From positions 1 through 37,185 of the forward strand of contig SSFW01000024.1 in assembly GCA_008015595.1 (NCBI GenBank): a stretch of 37,185 bases of DNA, written 5' to 3'. This DNA is from Nitrosomonas sp. Its GTDB lineage: Bacteria > Pseudomonadota > Gammaproteobacteria > Burkholderiales > Nitrosomonadaceae. Made by a program: the position numbers and the translations under genes. Positions 7,720 through 16,919 of the stretch are shown in pieces (position 1 is the stretch's first letter; every line of letters begins with the position of its first letter). Below the pieces are notes generated by a model that ran no database searches, was not told the DNA's origin, and saw only the letters and a program-made list of their open reading frames with translations.

Positions 7720-8976
7720 TTACTGTGCTGCCCTTGCTAATATCGCAGCATCAGTAAATAACTCGGGGTAATTACTCTCACACATTAAACGTTGTTGAAT
7801 AATACGATTTTGATTCAATAGAAAACTATTCTGATCAAGTAATCTTATCCCAAATGATGTCTGTGAATGATTCATACTCATAACTTTTGAGAGAATCGTT
7901 TCATTGCTTCTCAGAATTTCTTCTAAAATAATATCCCCAAGTTCTTTCTTGAAATGACCTGCTTCCCAGTACCATTGAGTAGTAGATAAGAGATCGCCTA
8001 TTGGCGGAATCCGCTCACAGTGATAGAGACTATAACCACTGTAATCGTATAATTCTATCTGCGCTGAGTATTGATTCATATCAATAAGCTCATTGACTAC
8101 TAAAGACTTCCATTGATTAAATAATGGCCATAAATTTGTCACTTCAAAAAGTGCTAGTATCTGGGCATGATAGGGGTAAATCACAAGAATAATTTTGCTA
8201 TTATTCTCCTCTACTAGATTAAATATAGCCTGTAAGTAATTCAAACTCATTGGCGACACTGAGCCTTGAGCTTTTTTAAGATAAGTTCTAACATTTTCTT
8301 GTGCTCTTTGTTGAAATAATTTGTAATACCCTTCAGTTCGTACAATTGGTTTATATTCATTAAGTGGATTAAACCCATGAAAAGTAACGATTGCAGCTTC
8401 TTCATTGTTTTGAATAGCAAGTGTACGAAAGGCATCCTTAACGGAAGCTAGAGAAAACATGCTATCAAAACGCCAGAACCAACTTTCAATTTTTCTTTGT
8501 TGATCGATTAAATACTGAGAAGGATCAATTGATGCATTGACTTCCTGCTGAGACGGTAAATCAATAAAATCTAAAAAATCAAGGCCAAGAAAAATCAACC
8601 CCGGATTAATACCATTTTTTGTCAAATAAAGAAGCTGTTGATATACAGTTTCAATTCCTATCCCCGGTATACTTAAATTATAGGCTGATAGCCCTTTTTG
8701 ATTAAACACTGGTGCATCAGGATCAAATCCGATCTCAGCGCGAGAATTACCTAAAATAAGTACATCAGGCTTCAGTCGCTTTACTTGGGATAATTTAATC
8801 TCGTTCTGATAGCGCTCTAATGTGGGTTTAATAATATTAAATCCACGATATTGAACAATGCCATACTGGCGATAAGGATCAACGATAAGTACAAAAATTA
8901 CTACCGCTAGGCTACCAGCAATCGTAATTACTAATAGCCAGCAAAGATATCGCTGCGAATTCTGTAATTCTTCCAT
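7720..8976 (-). CDS. SGNH/AlgX-like polysaccharide O-acetylation partner, membrane anchored
   Basis: A 418-residue protein with one N-terminal membrane anchor (about residues 11-33) and a large, presumably periplasmic, domain. GNSRAEIGFDP (S78 as likely nucleophile) resembles SGNH block I, and WYWEAGHFKKELGD near residues 335-348 resembles the D/ExxH block, with Glu338 and His341. The gene starts 8 nt after the stop of the MBOAT acyltransferase gene, so the two are almost certainly co-transcribed and coupled. In AlgI/AlgX-type systems the MBOAT protein passes an acyl group across the membrane and the SGNH protein transfers it to a glycan. That role is inferred from the pairing; the substrate is unknown. 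Confidence 0.78.
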   Translation of the reverse strand: MEELQNSQRYLCWLLVITIAGSLAVVIFVLIVDPYRQYGIVQYRGFNIIKPTLERYQNEIKLSQVKRLKPDVLILGNSRAEIGFDPDAPVFNQKGLSAYNLSIPGIGIETVYQQLLYLTKNGINPGLIFLGLDFLDFIDLPSQQEVNASIDPSQYLIDQQRKIESWFWRFDSMFSLASVKDAFRTLAIQNNEEAAIVTFHGFNPLNEYKPIVRTEGYYKLFQQRAQENVRTYLKKAQGSVSPMSLNYLQAIFNLVEENNSKIILVIYPYHAQILALFEVTNLWPLFNQWKSLVVNELIDMNQYSAQIELYDYSGYSLYHCERIPPIGDLLSTTQWYWEAGHFKKELGDIILEEILRSNETILSKVMSMNHSQTSFGIRLLDQNSFLLNQNRIIQQRLMCESNYPELFTDAAILARAAQ

Positions 8977-8984
8977 ACTCTGAA

Positions 8985-10538
8985 TTAAAACTGAAAATAC
9001 AAAAAATCATTCGGGCGATTTAATGACAATAGGCTTATCACGGTAATTACCCCGATCCATACTGACCACCAGCGTGATGGTTGCCAAACTAAATAACCTA
9101 GCAAATTTCGAGTTGGACTTTTAATTTTCGAGTTTTGAAAATCTAGAGCAGGTTTAAAGTTTTGCATAATTTCTTGTGTGTTAGGGAAAAAGAAAGCAAT
9201 AAGTGCAGCTAAAGCAATCCAAGACCAAGTCTCAATAAAAATTTTCCCCCCTCCTAGATAAAATGTTATGCCTAATTCTTGAATGAATGGGGCCAATATT
9301 GTAAGTCGACTACCAATTGCATCAGGTAGTTCTATACCAAAAACTCCAAACATCCCATAAATAATTTCTAATGCATCTTCCAGCTCTGCTGAACGAAAAA
9401 AAACCCAGGCAATGCAAACTGACATAAATGTTAGACCAGTAGCAGCGATCTGCCATAACATTGTTGTTACTGGAAATTGTATTTTTTGTGAAAGCTTGAC
9501 CCATCCATGGTGAATAATTAGATAAGCTCCATGAAGTCCACCCCATATAACAAAACTCCACCAAGCGCCATGCCATAAACCACCTAATAACATAACAGTC
9601 ATTAAATTTCGATACTGCTTGAATAACCCTACCCTGTTACCACCAAGTGGAATATATAGATAATCTCTAAGAAAACGTGACAGAGTCATGTGCCACCTTC
9701 GCCAAAATTCGCTAATATTTCTTGATTTATAGGGCGAATTAAAATTTAGTGGAAGATTCACTCCAAATAGCCGTGATAAACCAATTGCCATATCTGAATA
9801 AGCTGAGAAATCAAAATAGAGTTGGAATGTATAAGCTAATACACCTCCCCATGCTATTAGTAATGATGGGGAAGAGTCCGCTTCATTAAATAAATTATTT
9901 GCGTAGGGAGCAAGGTTATCTGCAATCAAAACTTTCTTTGCCAAACCAATACAAAATATTGTTATTCCTACTGCAAAATCAGATTGAGAAAAACGATATA
10001 TTCTCGAGTCAGCAAATTGAGGCATCATTTCTTTGTGATGCAATACCGGTCCAGCAATAAGATGAGGAAAATAAGTAACAAATAGTAAATAATGAATGAA
10101 GCGATATTCTTTAACTTTTCCCTCATATGTATCCACGAGGAATGCAATCTGAGTAAATGTATAAAAAGAAATGCCAATAGGCAAGATAATGCTCAAAGTT
10201 TGAACATTTGCGCTACTAATGTAATTAACTGTAGAAATAAAAAAATCTGCGTACTTAAAATACCCGAGTAATAACAGATTTGAGATAATCGCAAAAATAA
10301 GCCAAAGCTTCCGGAATGGTTTATCTGAGAATGCAATCTTGAGTCCCATCCAAAAATTAAAGCAGATTGAACTTAGAAGAAGTGGTATGTAGTGATAGTC
10401 CCAATACCCATAAAAAACTATTGAAGCAGATGCTAACCACCCAGCTGATAAAGTATAACTATAGCGGCTCAGCCAAAAGAAACCCACAACGGTAATGGGC
10501 AAATAAAAAAATATAAAAGTAAAAGAATTAAATAGCAT
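8985..10538 (-). CDS. MBOAT-family O-acyltransferase (AlgI-like)
   Basis: A 517-residue multi-spanning inner-membrane protein. It begins MLFNSFTFIFFYLP, the usual AlgI-type start, and carries the family core NISEFWRRWHMTLSRFLRDY (about 274-293), YIPLGGNRVG and LLGGLWHGAWWSFVIWGGLHG, where H323 matches the catalytic His of AlgI and H336 is the second conserved His. It should move acetyl (or another acyl) groups from the cytoplasm to an extracytoplasmic glycan through the SGNH partner encoded 8 nt downstream. No strong Shine-Dalgarno precedes the ATG; a short in-frame leader ORF does, 18 nt upstream. No alginate genes are nearby, so the target polysaccharide is another one. Confidence 0.88.
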   Translation of the reverse strand: MLFNSFTFIFFYLPITVVGFFWLSRYSYTLSAGWLASASIVFYGYWDYHYIPLLLSSICFNFWMGLKIAFSDKPFRKLWLIFAIISNLLLLGYFKYADFFISTVNYISSANVQTLSIILPIGISFYTFTQIAFLVDTYEGKVKEYRFIHYLLFVTYFPHLIAGPVLHHKEMMPQFADSRIYRFSQSDFAVGITIFCIGLAKKVLIADNLAPYANNLFNEADSSPSLLIAWGGVLAYTFQLYFDFSAYSDMAIGLSRLFGVNLPLNFNSPYKSRNISEFWRRWHMTLSRFLRDYLYIPLGGNRVGLFKQYRNLMTVMLLGGLWHGAWWSFVIWGGLHGAYLIIHHGWVKLSQKIQFPVTTMLWQIAATGLTFMSVCIAWVFFRSAELEDALEIIYGMFGVFGIELPDAIGSRLTILAPFIQELGITFYLGGGKIFIETWSWIALAALIAFFFPNTQEIMQNFKPALDFQNSKIKSPTRNLLGYLVWQPSRWWSVWIGVITVISLLSLNRPNDFLYFQF

Positions 10539-10553
10539 TAAGAATAATTGGCC

Positions 10554-10586
10554 TTATTTTTCCACAAACATCATTCCATTCTTCAT
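10554..10586 (-). other. Possible 10-residue leader ORF before the MBOAT gene
   Basis: ATG at 10584-10586 preceded by TTGGAGAAAA opens a 10-codon frame (MKNGMMFVEK) that ends in TAA 15 nt before the MBOAT start and is in the same frame. The ribosome site is better than that of the MBOAT gene itself. It may be a leader peptide that feeds ribosomes to the main gene, or chance. Confidence 0.25.
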
Positions 10587-10726
10587 TTTTCTCCAATCAA
10601 CTGTTCTATTAAAGATAACCTATCCTATTCCAAGCTAATTTAGAAAGAATTAATAACCATCATACTGCTTCTAGCAATATTTCAATTATTAAAAAATGAA
10701 CAAAATTGGCGCTTTATAAAATCAAT

Positions 10727-11659
10727 TTACTGTTGAAAAATAGAACCTCTTGGATGGTGGCGCGCATGTAATTGTTTCAGACGCTCACGAGCAATATGGG
10801 TATAGATTTGAGTTGTAGAAATATCAGCATGCCCAAGTAGCAGTTGAACAACTCTTAAATCAGCACCGTGATTCAGGAGATGGGTTGCAAAAGCATGCCG
10901 TAACTGATGTGGAGAAAGTGATTTAGTAATGCCGGTATGCTGAGCGTAGCGTTTAATTAAATACCAAAATGCTTGGCGAGTCATCGCATCACCTCGATTG
11001 GTAATAAAAACTTTATCAGTTATCTTATTCTTTCCTGCCAATAAGCTGCTACGAACCTCGGTTATATAGCGATTAACCCAATAAAGTGCTTCTTCACCGA
11101 ACGGTATCAATCGTTCTTTATTACCCTTACCTAGTACTTTTACAACGCCCATGTCAACTCTAACCTGCAGTAATTGAAGTGTCACCAACTCTGAAACACG
11201 TAAACCCGTGGCATAGAGCAGCTCTAGCATAGCTCGATCGCGAATTCCTTGTGATTTTAAAATATCAGGTGCACTCAAAAGTATTTCTACTTCAGTTTCA
11301 GATAAACTTACTGGAAGCAATCGCGGTAGTTTTGGTCGATCAATATTTAAACTAGGATCGATCTTGATTTTTCGCTGACGTAATAAAAACTGATAAAACC
11401 GTTTTATCGTCGATAATTCTCGATTTGCAGAACTTGCTTTTATTAAAATTGCGACTCGATCGGCGAGAAAAGCAAGTAAATCTGAGTGGTCAAGTTCAGC
11501 TATCGATAGCTGTTTGCTCTTATTGTTAAGTTTCCATAACGAAAGTTGTTTTAGATCACTGCGGTAACTTGAGAGTGTATTCCTCGATAATCCATCTTCT
11601 AACCATAATGAATCAATGAATTCATCAATGAGCTTAATATCGCCATCACATAGCATCAT
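10727..11659 (-). CDS. xerD: Tyrosine recombinase XerD
   Basis: A 310-residue site-specific recombinase with an N-terminal SAM-like core-binding domain (about 8-95) and a C-terminal catalytic domain. All catalytic residues are in place: R154 (TGLRVSEL), K178 (GKGNKER), H251 and R254 (HQLRHAFATH), H277 (LLGHADIS) and nucleophile Y286 (TQIYTH). With XerC it resolves chromosome dimers at dif near the division septum. Length and the C-terminus fit housekeeping XerD rather than a phage or integron integrase. Its start overlaps the stop of ogt by 4 nt (ATGA), so the two are translationally coupled. Confidence 0.92.
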   Translation of the reverse strand: MMLCDGDIKLIDEFIDSLWLEDGLSRNTLSSYRSDLKQLSLWKLNNKSKQLSIAELDHSDLLAFLADRVAILIKASSANRELSTIKRFYQFLLRQRKIKIDPSLNIDRPKLPRLLPVSLSETEVEILLSAPDILKSQGIRDRAMLELLYATGLRVSELVTLQLLQVRVDMGVVKVLGKGNKERLIPFGEEALYWVNRYITEVRSSLLAGKNKITDKVFITNRGDAMTRQAFWYLIKRYAQHTGITKSLSPHQLRHAFATHLLNHGADLRVVQLLLGHADISTTQIYTHIARERLKQLHARHHPRGSIFQQ

Positions 11660-12159
11660 AAGCTTTCATGCCTGAGCAGCCAGCGTTTAATATCGAGCGG
11701 CATACCATCACTGGCATGCATAAAGCCACCTAATCCACCATTCTTCGCAATGACTCGATGACAGGGAATCACAATAGGCAAACGGTTGGCACCACATGCT
11801 TGACCAACGGCACGTGGTGCCGAGTGGATTTGTTTTGCAATTTCTGCGTAGCTTCTCGTTTTTCCGGGTGGAATCTCGAGAATACTAGACCAGACTCTTT
11901 GTTGATGGTGAGTCCCACTAATATGTAATAATAAATCAAACGTAAATTGAGGGTCCTTAAGGTACGCCCTCAATTGTAGGCATACTTCTTTAGCCAATAC
12001 GTTCTGTGGTATTTTTTCGGGTATATCTCTCGGTAGATAATCAATCCCCGTTAACCAATCCTCTTCTGTTCTTATGCCTAGCACTGCGAAAGGTGTAAGT
12101 AATTTAGCTTGATAAGCTTTGTCATCTTCAATTTTCACACTTGACTTATCACTTCCCAA
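11656..12159 (-). CDS. ogt: Methylated-DNA--protein-cysteine methyltransferase
   Basis: A 167-residue DNA repair protein that removes alkyl groups from O6-alkylguanine onto its own cysteine. The active-site IPCHRV is present with acceptor C133, preceded by RAVGQACGAN, whose R116 matches the 'arginine finger' that flips the base, and followed by the LGGF region that closes the pocket. The start is a TTG (12157-12159) with a good GAGGAAG site just upstream, a less common codon. The last codons overlap xerD by 4 nt. The Ada N-terminal zinc domain is absent, so this is an Ogt-type protein. Confidence 0.9.
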   Translation of the reverse strand: MGSDKSSVKIEDDKAYQAKLLTPFAVLGIRTEEDWLTGIDYLPRDIPEKIPQNVLAKEVCLQLRAYLKDPQFTFDLLLHISGTHHQQRVWSSILEIPPGKTRSYAEIAKQIHSAPRAVGQACGANRLPIVIPCHRVIAKNGGLGGFMHASDGMPLDIKRWLLRHESL

Positions 12160-12215
12160 TGCTACTTCCTCGCTATAAGCAAACTAATTTACTGATTATG
12201 AAGCGTTACTCTCAT

Positions 12216-14141
12216 TTACTTTGCAATCAAAATAGTTTGCAAAAGTAAATCGTTTAAGCGTTTTACAAAAGCAGCCGGATCCTCTAATTGTCCTCCTTCT
12301 GCAAGTAATGCTTGATCAAACAGAATATTGCTCCAATCCGAGAATTTTTCTTCCTCATATTTCAAGCGCTGAACCATTGGATGATGCGGGTTAATTTCTA
12401 AAATTGGTTTGGTAATGGGAACTTTCTGACCTGCAGATTTAAGTAATCTTTCGAGATTACCACTCATATCATACATATCTGCTACCAAGCAAGCCGGCGA
12501 TTCTGTCAAACGATAAGTGATACGTACGTCTTTAATCCTCTCTCCCAATACTTCTTTTATTCTTGAAATTAAATCTTTATAGGCTTCCGCTTCTTTTTCC
12601 TGCTCTTGTTTTTCAACTTCATCTTCAAGCTTACCGAGATCAAGACTCCCTTTCGCTACAGACTGTAAAGCTTTGCCAGCATACTCAGTTAAATTTGAGA
12701 CTAACCATTCATCGATCCGATCAGATAACAATAAAACTTCTATTCCTTTTTTACGGAAAATTTCAAGATGAGGACTGCTTCTCGCAGCCTTTAAATTATC
12801 TGCTGTTACAAAATATATTTTTTCTTGACCTTCTTTCATACGAGCGATGTAATCATCCAATGAAACGGTTTGTTCATCACTATCGCTACTCGTCGTTACA
12901 AATCGAATTAACTTAGCAATACGCTCCCGATTTGCATAATCCTCACCTACCCCTTCTTTTAAAACTTGACCGAATTCTTTCCAGAATGTCCTAAATTTAG
13001 CTTGATCTTCCTCTTTACTGCTCCCAGCAAAATCTTCGATTAAACTAAGTATTTTTTTGACTGATCCAGCTCGAATGTTATCGATATCTTTTGATTCTTG
13101 CAGAATTTCTCGAGAGACATTCAAAGGTAAATCGCTAGAATCAATGATTCCACGGACAAATCGAAGATAATTAGGAAGTAATTTTTCTGCATCATCCATG
13201 ATAAATACGCGCTTCACATATAATTTAATCCCATGACGATGTTCGCGATCATATAAATCAAAGGGTGCGCGCGAAGGAATATATAATAACTGTGTATATT
13301 CTTGTTTTCCTTCTACTTTGGCATGCACATAGGCAAGCGGTGGCTCATAATCATGTGCTACATGCTTATAAAACGCTTCGTATTGTTCTTGGGTAATTTC
13401 ATTTTTCGATCGAGCCCACAGCGCACTCGCTTGATTAATGGTTTCATCTTCATCGGTAATTTTATACTCATTACTTTCTTGAACCCATTCTTCTTTCTTC
13501 ATCATCACAGGTAAAGTGATATGGTCTGAATAACGTCGAATAATTGATTTCAACTGAAAGCCACTTAAGAAATCATCTTCACCTTCTCTTAAATGTAAAA
13601 TAATTTCTGTACCCCGACCCTTCTTCTCAACTGTTTCTAACTCATAATCTCCTTCTCCTTGAGACTCCCAACGAACACCATGCTCAGGAGTTAATCCCGC
13701 TCTTCTCGTAATTAAAGTTACTTTATCAGCTACAATAAAAGCAGAATAAAAGCCAACTCCAAATTGACCAATTAAGTGCGCATCTTTGGCTTGATCGCCT
13801 GTCAAAGAATTAAAAAACTCTCTCGTCCCTGATTTCGCAATCGTACCAATATGATCAATGACTTCCTGCCGCGACATGCCAATCCCGTTATCACTAATAG
13901 TCACAGTTCTAGCATCTTTATCGTAGCTGACTCGAATTCTAAAATCGGAGTCCGATTCATATAAGGCCGAATCAGTTAGCCCTTCAAAGCGTAGTTTATC
14001 TACCGCATCAGATGCATTTGAAATCAATTCTCTTAAGAAAATTTCTTTGTTGCTATATAAAGAATGAATCATTAACTTAAGTAATTGCTTGGCTTCAGCC
14101 TGAAAATTCATTCTTTCTTTCTGTTGTGTTGATGCTTGCAT
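12216..14141 (-). CDS. htpG: Molecular chaperone HtpG (Hsp90)
   Basis: A 641-residue, full-length bacterial Hsp90. The N-terminal ATPase domain shows [11 protein letters not shown] (catalytic Glu and Mg-binding Asn), DNGIGMS and [12 protein letters not shown] lid motifs; the middle domain has [11 protein letters not shown] with the conserved Arg; the C-terminal dimerisation domain ends at IAK. It is a cytoplasmic dimer that remodels client proteins using ATP. The ATG has a strong site (AAGGAGAAAATAC). A sigma70-like promoter sits about 20 nt upstream of the leader, and its -35 overlaps CTTGAA, the -35 core of heat-shock promoters, although no CCCCAT-type -10 follows. Confidence 0.96.
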   Translation of the reverse strand: MQASTQQKERMNFQAEAKQLLKLMIHSLYSNKEIFLRELISNASDAVDKLRFEGLTDSALYESDSDFRIRVSYDKDARTVTISDNGIGMSRQEVIDHIGTIAKSGTREFFNSLTGDQAKDAHLIGQFGVGFYSAFIVADKVTLITRRAGLTPEHGVRWESQGEGDYELETVEKKGRGTEIILHLREGEDDFLSGFQLKSIIRRYSDHITLPVMMKKEEWVQESNEYKITDEDETINQASALWARSKNEITQEQYEAFYKHVAHDYEPPLAYVHAKVEGKQEYTQLLYIPSRAPFDLYDREHRHGIKLYVKRVFIMDDAEKLLPNYLRFVRGIIDSSDLPLNVSREILQESKDIDNIRAGSVKKILSLIEDFAGSSKEEDQAKFRTFWKEFGQVLKEGVGEDYANRERIAKLIRFVTTSSDSDEQTVSLDDYIARMKEGQEKIYFVTADNLKAARSSPHLEIFRKKGIEVLLLSDRIDEWLVSNLTEYAGKALQSVAKGSLDLGKLEDEVEKQEQEKEAEAYKDLISRIKEVLGERIKDVRITYRLTESPACLVADMYDMSGNLERLLKSAGQKVPITKPILEINPHHPMVQRLKYEEEKFSDWSNILFDQALLAEGGQLEDPAAFVKRLNDLLLQTILIAK

Positions 14142-14168
14142 GTATTTTCTCCTTAAAAACGCGGTAAG

Positions 14169-14196
14169 ATTGTATGATTAAAATATAAAAATTCAA
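14169..14196 (-). promoter_or_regulatory. Promoter of htpG
   Basis: On the minus strand TTGAAT (14191-14196) and TACAAT (14169-14174) are 16 nt apart, giving a predicted start near 14162 and a leader of about 21 nt. The -35 is preceded by C to give CTTGAA, which matches the sigma32 -35, so heat-shock control is possible but the -10 is of the housekeeping type. Confidence 0.5.
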
Positions 14197-14277
14197 GTGC
14201 TAAATCGGTAACATCAAGAAACTAGCATTTTATTATTCTTTTTCTTAGTTAATTTTGCCTAAACTAAATAATATTCC

Positions 14278-15396
14278 ATGATGCATAAAATTTTTTTTAT
14301 GATATTACTCCTGCTTATTAGCAGTTTTACCTATGCTGAAACTTCAAACTCGCAACAATCAACGAATCTACCTTTAGAAAAAATAAAATTACCACCTGGA
14401 TTCTCAATCCAACTATGGGCAACGATACCAGACGCTAAATCATTAGCAATTGGTAAACAAGGCACTGTATTTGTTAGCTCTAAAACTACAGGAAGTATTT
14501 ATGCTATCTCACAGTCTGATGGTAAAGAAAAACAGGTCAGAATAATAGCAAATGGTCTAAAGTCCCCAAGTGGAATAACCTATCATGAAGGTACACTCTA
14601 TGTAACTGCTCTCAATCGAATTTTTCGGTTTGATCAAATCGAAAATAACCTTGATCAAATTAATGAACCAGTAATTATTTATGACAATCTACCTAAGGAA
14701 TCCTTTCATAGCACAAGGTACATGGCTGTTGGTCATGATAACTTATTATATATTTCAGTTGGGGCTCCTTGTGATGCCTGTGAAGCAGATCCAATGCGCT
14801 ACGCGCTGATTGCTCGTCTCAATCCTAATGGGAGTAATTTTGAAGTCTATGCACAAGGTATCCGCAATTCGCTAGGCTTTGACTGGCATCCCAAAACCCA
14901 TGAACTATGGTTTTCTGATATTGGAAGAGATTGGATGGGAGAAGATCTTCCACCCGATGAGCTCAACTATGCTGCAACTCAGGGTTTGCATTTTGGTTTT
15001 CCTAATTGTCATGCTGGCAAAATTCTTGATCCTAAATATGGCGCAAAGCGGGGTTGTGATAAGTCTCAAGCACCCATTGCTGAACTAGAACCGCATGTAA
15101 GCCCTCATGGTATTAAATTTTATTCTGGGCGTATGTTTCCTCCTGAGTACCACGATCAACTCATCATTGCGGAGCACGGATCATGGAATCGTAGAGCTCC
15201 TGTTGGATTTCGTTTACAGCACTTTCAATTAAAAAATAATCAGATCGTTAAAAAGGAAATATTTGCAGAAGGCTGGTTTAACGACCAGAAGGTTTGGGGA
15301 AGGCCAACTGATTTACTAGTAATGCCAGATGGTGCACTACTAGTTTCTGACGATTTAGCAGGCGCTATTTATCGAATCAGTTATCAAGATAACTGA
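14278..15396 (+). CDS. Secreted PQQ-dependent sugar (sorbosone/glucose-type) dehydrogenase
   Basis: A 372-residue protein with a clear signal peptide (cleavage likely after TYA, near residue 20). The mature part begins LPPGFSIQLWATIPDAKSLA, the standard opening of the sorbosone/soluble glucose dehydrogenase beta-propeller family, and later shows VGAPCDACEADP, GIRNSLGFDWHP and EHGSWNRRAP, which line the PQQ/Ca site in relatives. It probably oxidises a sugar or aldehyde in the periplasm using PQQ, though members of unknown substrate are common. No PQQ synthesis gene is in the window. There is no Shine-Dalgarno; a TAATAT box ends only 3 nt before the first ATG and 6 nt before the second, so the mRNA may be leaderless. 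It converges on nuoN with a 26-nt gap. Confidence 0.83.
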   Translation: MMHKIFFMILLLLISSFTYAETSNSQQSTNLPLEKIKLPPGFSIQLWATIPDAKSLAIGKQGTVFVSSKTTGSIYAISQSDGKEKQVRIIANGLKSPSGITYHEGTLYVTALNRIFRFDQIENNLDQINEPVIIYDNLPKESFHSTRYMAVGHDNLLYISVGAPCDACEADPMRYALIARLNPNGSNFEVYAQGIRNSLGFDWHPKTHELWFSDIGRDWMGEDLPPDELNYAATQGLHFGFPNCHAGKILDPKYGAKRGCDKSQAPIAELEPHVSPHGIKFYSGRMFPPEYHDQLIIAEHGSWNRRAPVGFRLQHFQLKNNQIVKKEIFAEGWFNDQKVWGRPTDLLVMPDGALLVSDDLAGAIYRISYQDN

Positions 15397-15422
15397 TTAC
15401 GAACCACTTAAAAGATGAGATG

Positions 15423-16334
15423 CTACATCGAGGTCTGAATGGCTTGAAGGCTAAGACCCATAAGTGCTTGAGGAAAAACACCAGCAATTAAAACTGCCAA
15501 CCCATTTACACTGATCAGTATTTTTGCATCAAAAGAAGGTAATACAGGTGTGTTGTGTTCAGGTGCTTCAAAATACATAAGCTTAATAATACGCAAGTAA
15601 TAGAACGCACCGATCAGCGATAACACAACTGCTGTTATGGCTAGCCATACGAAACCAGCATTTACAACCGCCTGCAGCACGGATAGTTTTGCGTAGAAAC
15701 CAATCATAGGAGGAATACCTGCCATCGATAACATTAGAAACATCATGATCAATGCCAACCACGGGTTTCTCTGATTAAGACCTTTATAATCACTAAGATT
15801 CTCTGCCTCAAAACCTTCCCGGGATAAGATCATGATTATTCCAAATGCACCCAACGTCATGAGTACATAAGCGGTAACGTAGAACATAGCCGAGCTATAG
15901 CCATTCTGGTCTACCGCGATAAAACCGAGTAAAACAAATCCCATATGCGAAATCGTAGAATAAGCAAGCATACGCTTAATATTCGTTTGCATAATCGCAA
16001 CGATATTACCAATTGCCATCGAAGCAACCGCTAATATAATTAGCATACCTTGCCAATCGGCTGCTAAAGCACCAAGACCATCAACCAATAATCGAATAGT
16101 AAACCCAAATGCAGCTAATTTTGGAGCAGAACCCAGAAATAGTGTTACTGCAGTAGGAGACCCTTGATAAACATCAGGTGCCCACATATGAAATGGTGCA
16201 GCACTCAATTTAAAAGCCAGACCCGCTACAATAAAAACCAACCCGATTATCAATACTTGATGATCAATCGTTTTTGTTTGGATTGCTTCAGCAATTTTGC
16301 TCGTATGTAATTCACCGGTTGCACCGTATATCAT
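15423..16334 (-). CDS. nuoN: NuoN C-terminal part (second ORF of split nuoN)
   Basis: A 303-residue ORF starting at the ATG immediately after the internal stop. It carries the C-terminal two thirds of Nuo[12 protein letters not shown] with its conserved Lys and His, the [16 protein letters not shown] helix region and about nine membrane helices. It has no ribosome site of its own except the coding sequence of the first part, so expression would rely on ribosomes that have just ended at the TAA or on read-through. Confidence 0.7.
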   Translation of the reverse strand: MIYGATGELHTSKIAEAIQTKTIDHQVLIIGLVFIVAGLAFKLSAAPFHMWAPDVYQGSPTAVTLFLGSAPKLAAFGFTIRLLVDGLGALAADWQGMLIILAVASMAIGNIVAIMQTNIKRMLAYSTISHMGFVLLGFIAVDQNGYSSAMFYVTAYVLMTLGAFGIIMILSREGFEAENLSDYKGLNQRNPWLALIMMFLMLSMAGIPPMIGFYAKLSVLQAVVNAGFVWLAITAVVLSLIGAFYYLRIIKLMYFEAPEHNTPVLPSFDAKILISVNGLAVLIAGVFPQALMGLSLQAIQTSM

Positions 16335-16868
16335 TTACATTCCATACAACAGAAAACCAGACGCCAACGCACCTAAAACAAAAAACTTCATGGCAGCTTC
16401 TGTTGCTACTGCAGAATCCCGCTGGAGAGCAACCATCGCATATAAAGAAAGCGATAACAACTCAAGGCCTAGATAAAAAACCATAAAGTGACTTGCAGAA
16501 ATCATAACCATCATTCCTAAGGTAGCGAATAAAGAGAGGTTAAAAAACTCCCCTTTGAACATACCTCTTACACGAATATAGTTACGAGAATAAATCAGAA
16601 CCACAGCTACGGTCAGATATACCATGAGTTTCAGACTATCTGACATTAGATCATCGACAAACATCCCTGAGAAAGTGTATTGGACTTCACTTGATAAAGT
16701 CGCGAAAGTAATCACTGCACAACCTGCCAAACTAAGCAGCGAGAGGATATAAGTAAAATACCTTTGATCATTATCCAAGAAAAGATCCACTAGCATAACG
16801 ATACAAATCATTATGAGCAGAAAGATTTCTGGGTATGCTGGTGAAAAATCAGGTGACAAAAACGCCAT
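16335..16868 (-). CDS. nuoN: NuoN N-terminal part (first ORF of split nuoN)
   Basis: A 177-residue ORF with the first five or so membrane helices of NuoN, including E136 in [12 protein letters not shown] and K161 in [15 protein letters not shown], the charged pair expected at the start of the proton channel. It ends in the TAA directly before the ATG of the second ORF. It begins 51 nt after the nuoM stop, so it is the last nuo cistron. Alone it could not form the antiporter fold. Confidence 0.7.
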   Translation of the reverse strand: MAFLSPDFSPAYPEIFLLIMICIVMLVDLFLDNDQRYFTYILSLLSLAGCAVITFATLSSEVQYTFSGMFVDDLMSDSLKLMVYLTVAVVLIYSRNYIRVRGMFKGEFFNLSLFATLGMMVMISASHFMVFYLGLELLSLSLYAMVALQRDSAVATEAAMKFFVLGALASGFLLYGM

Positions 16869-16919
16869 CTATTATCCTTTTTGATCTAAATTCTTGTATT
16901 ATTTTATTAATTCGCAAGG

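Larger units (their letters stand above)
15423..16868 (-). pseudogene. nuoN: nuoN, complex I subunit N, interrupted by an in-frame stop
   Basis: Read as one frame, this is a complete NuoN of 482 codons (481 sense codons plus an internal stop counted separately), the proton-pumping antiporter-like subunit of complex I. A TAA at 16335-16337 replaces one codon between [10 protein letters not shown] and MIYGATGE. Relatives usually have a serine or similar small residue here, so a single C-to-A change in TCA would explain it. There is no frameshift and no loss of flanking sequence. Conserved residues on both sides remain: E136 and K161 in the first part, and [20 protein letters not shown] in the second. 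Because TAA is directly followed by ATG, termination-reinitiation could give two pieces. Whether this is a real mutation, a split functional gene or a sequencing error cannot be decided here. Confidence 0.75.

Noticed and set aside
10727-11659. Tyrosine recombinase as a sign of a mobile element
   Set aside because: Length, catalytic layout and coupling to ogt fit housekeeping XerD; no att-like repeats, phage genes or cargo lie around it.
12563-13514. Plus-strand ORFs of 117 and 70 codons within htpG
   Set aside because: They are antisense to highly conserved Hsp90 coding sequence and show no independent start signals.
15423-16868. Stop-codon reassignment to explain the split nuoN
   Set aside because: TAA ends other genes in the window normally, for example the sensor kinase and the sulfotransferase, so it is a stop codon in this genome.
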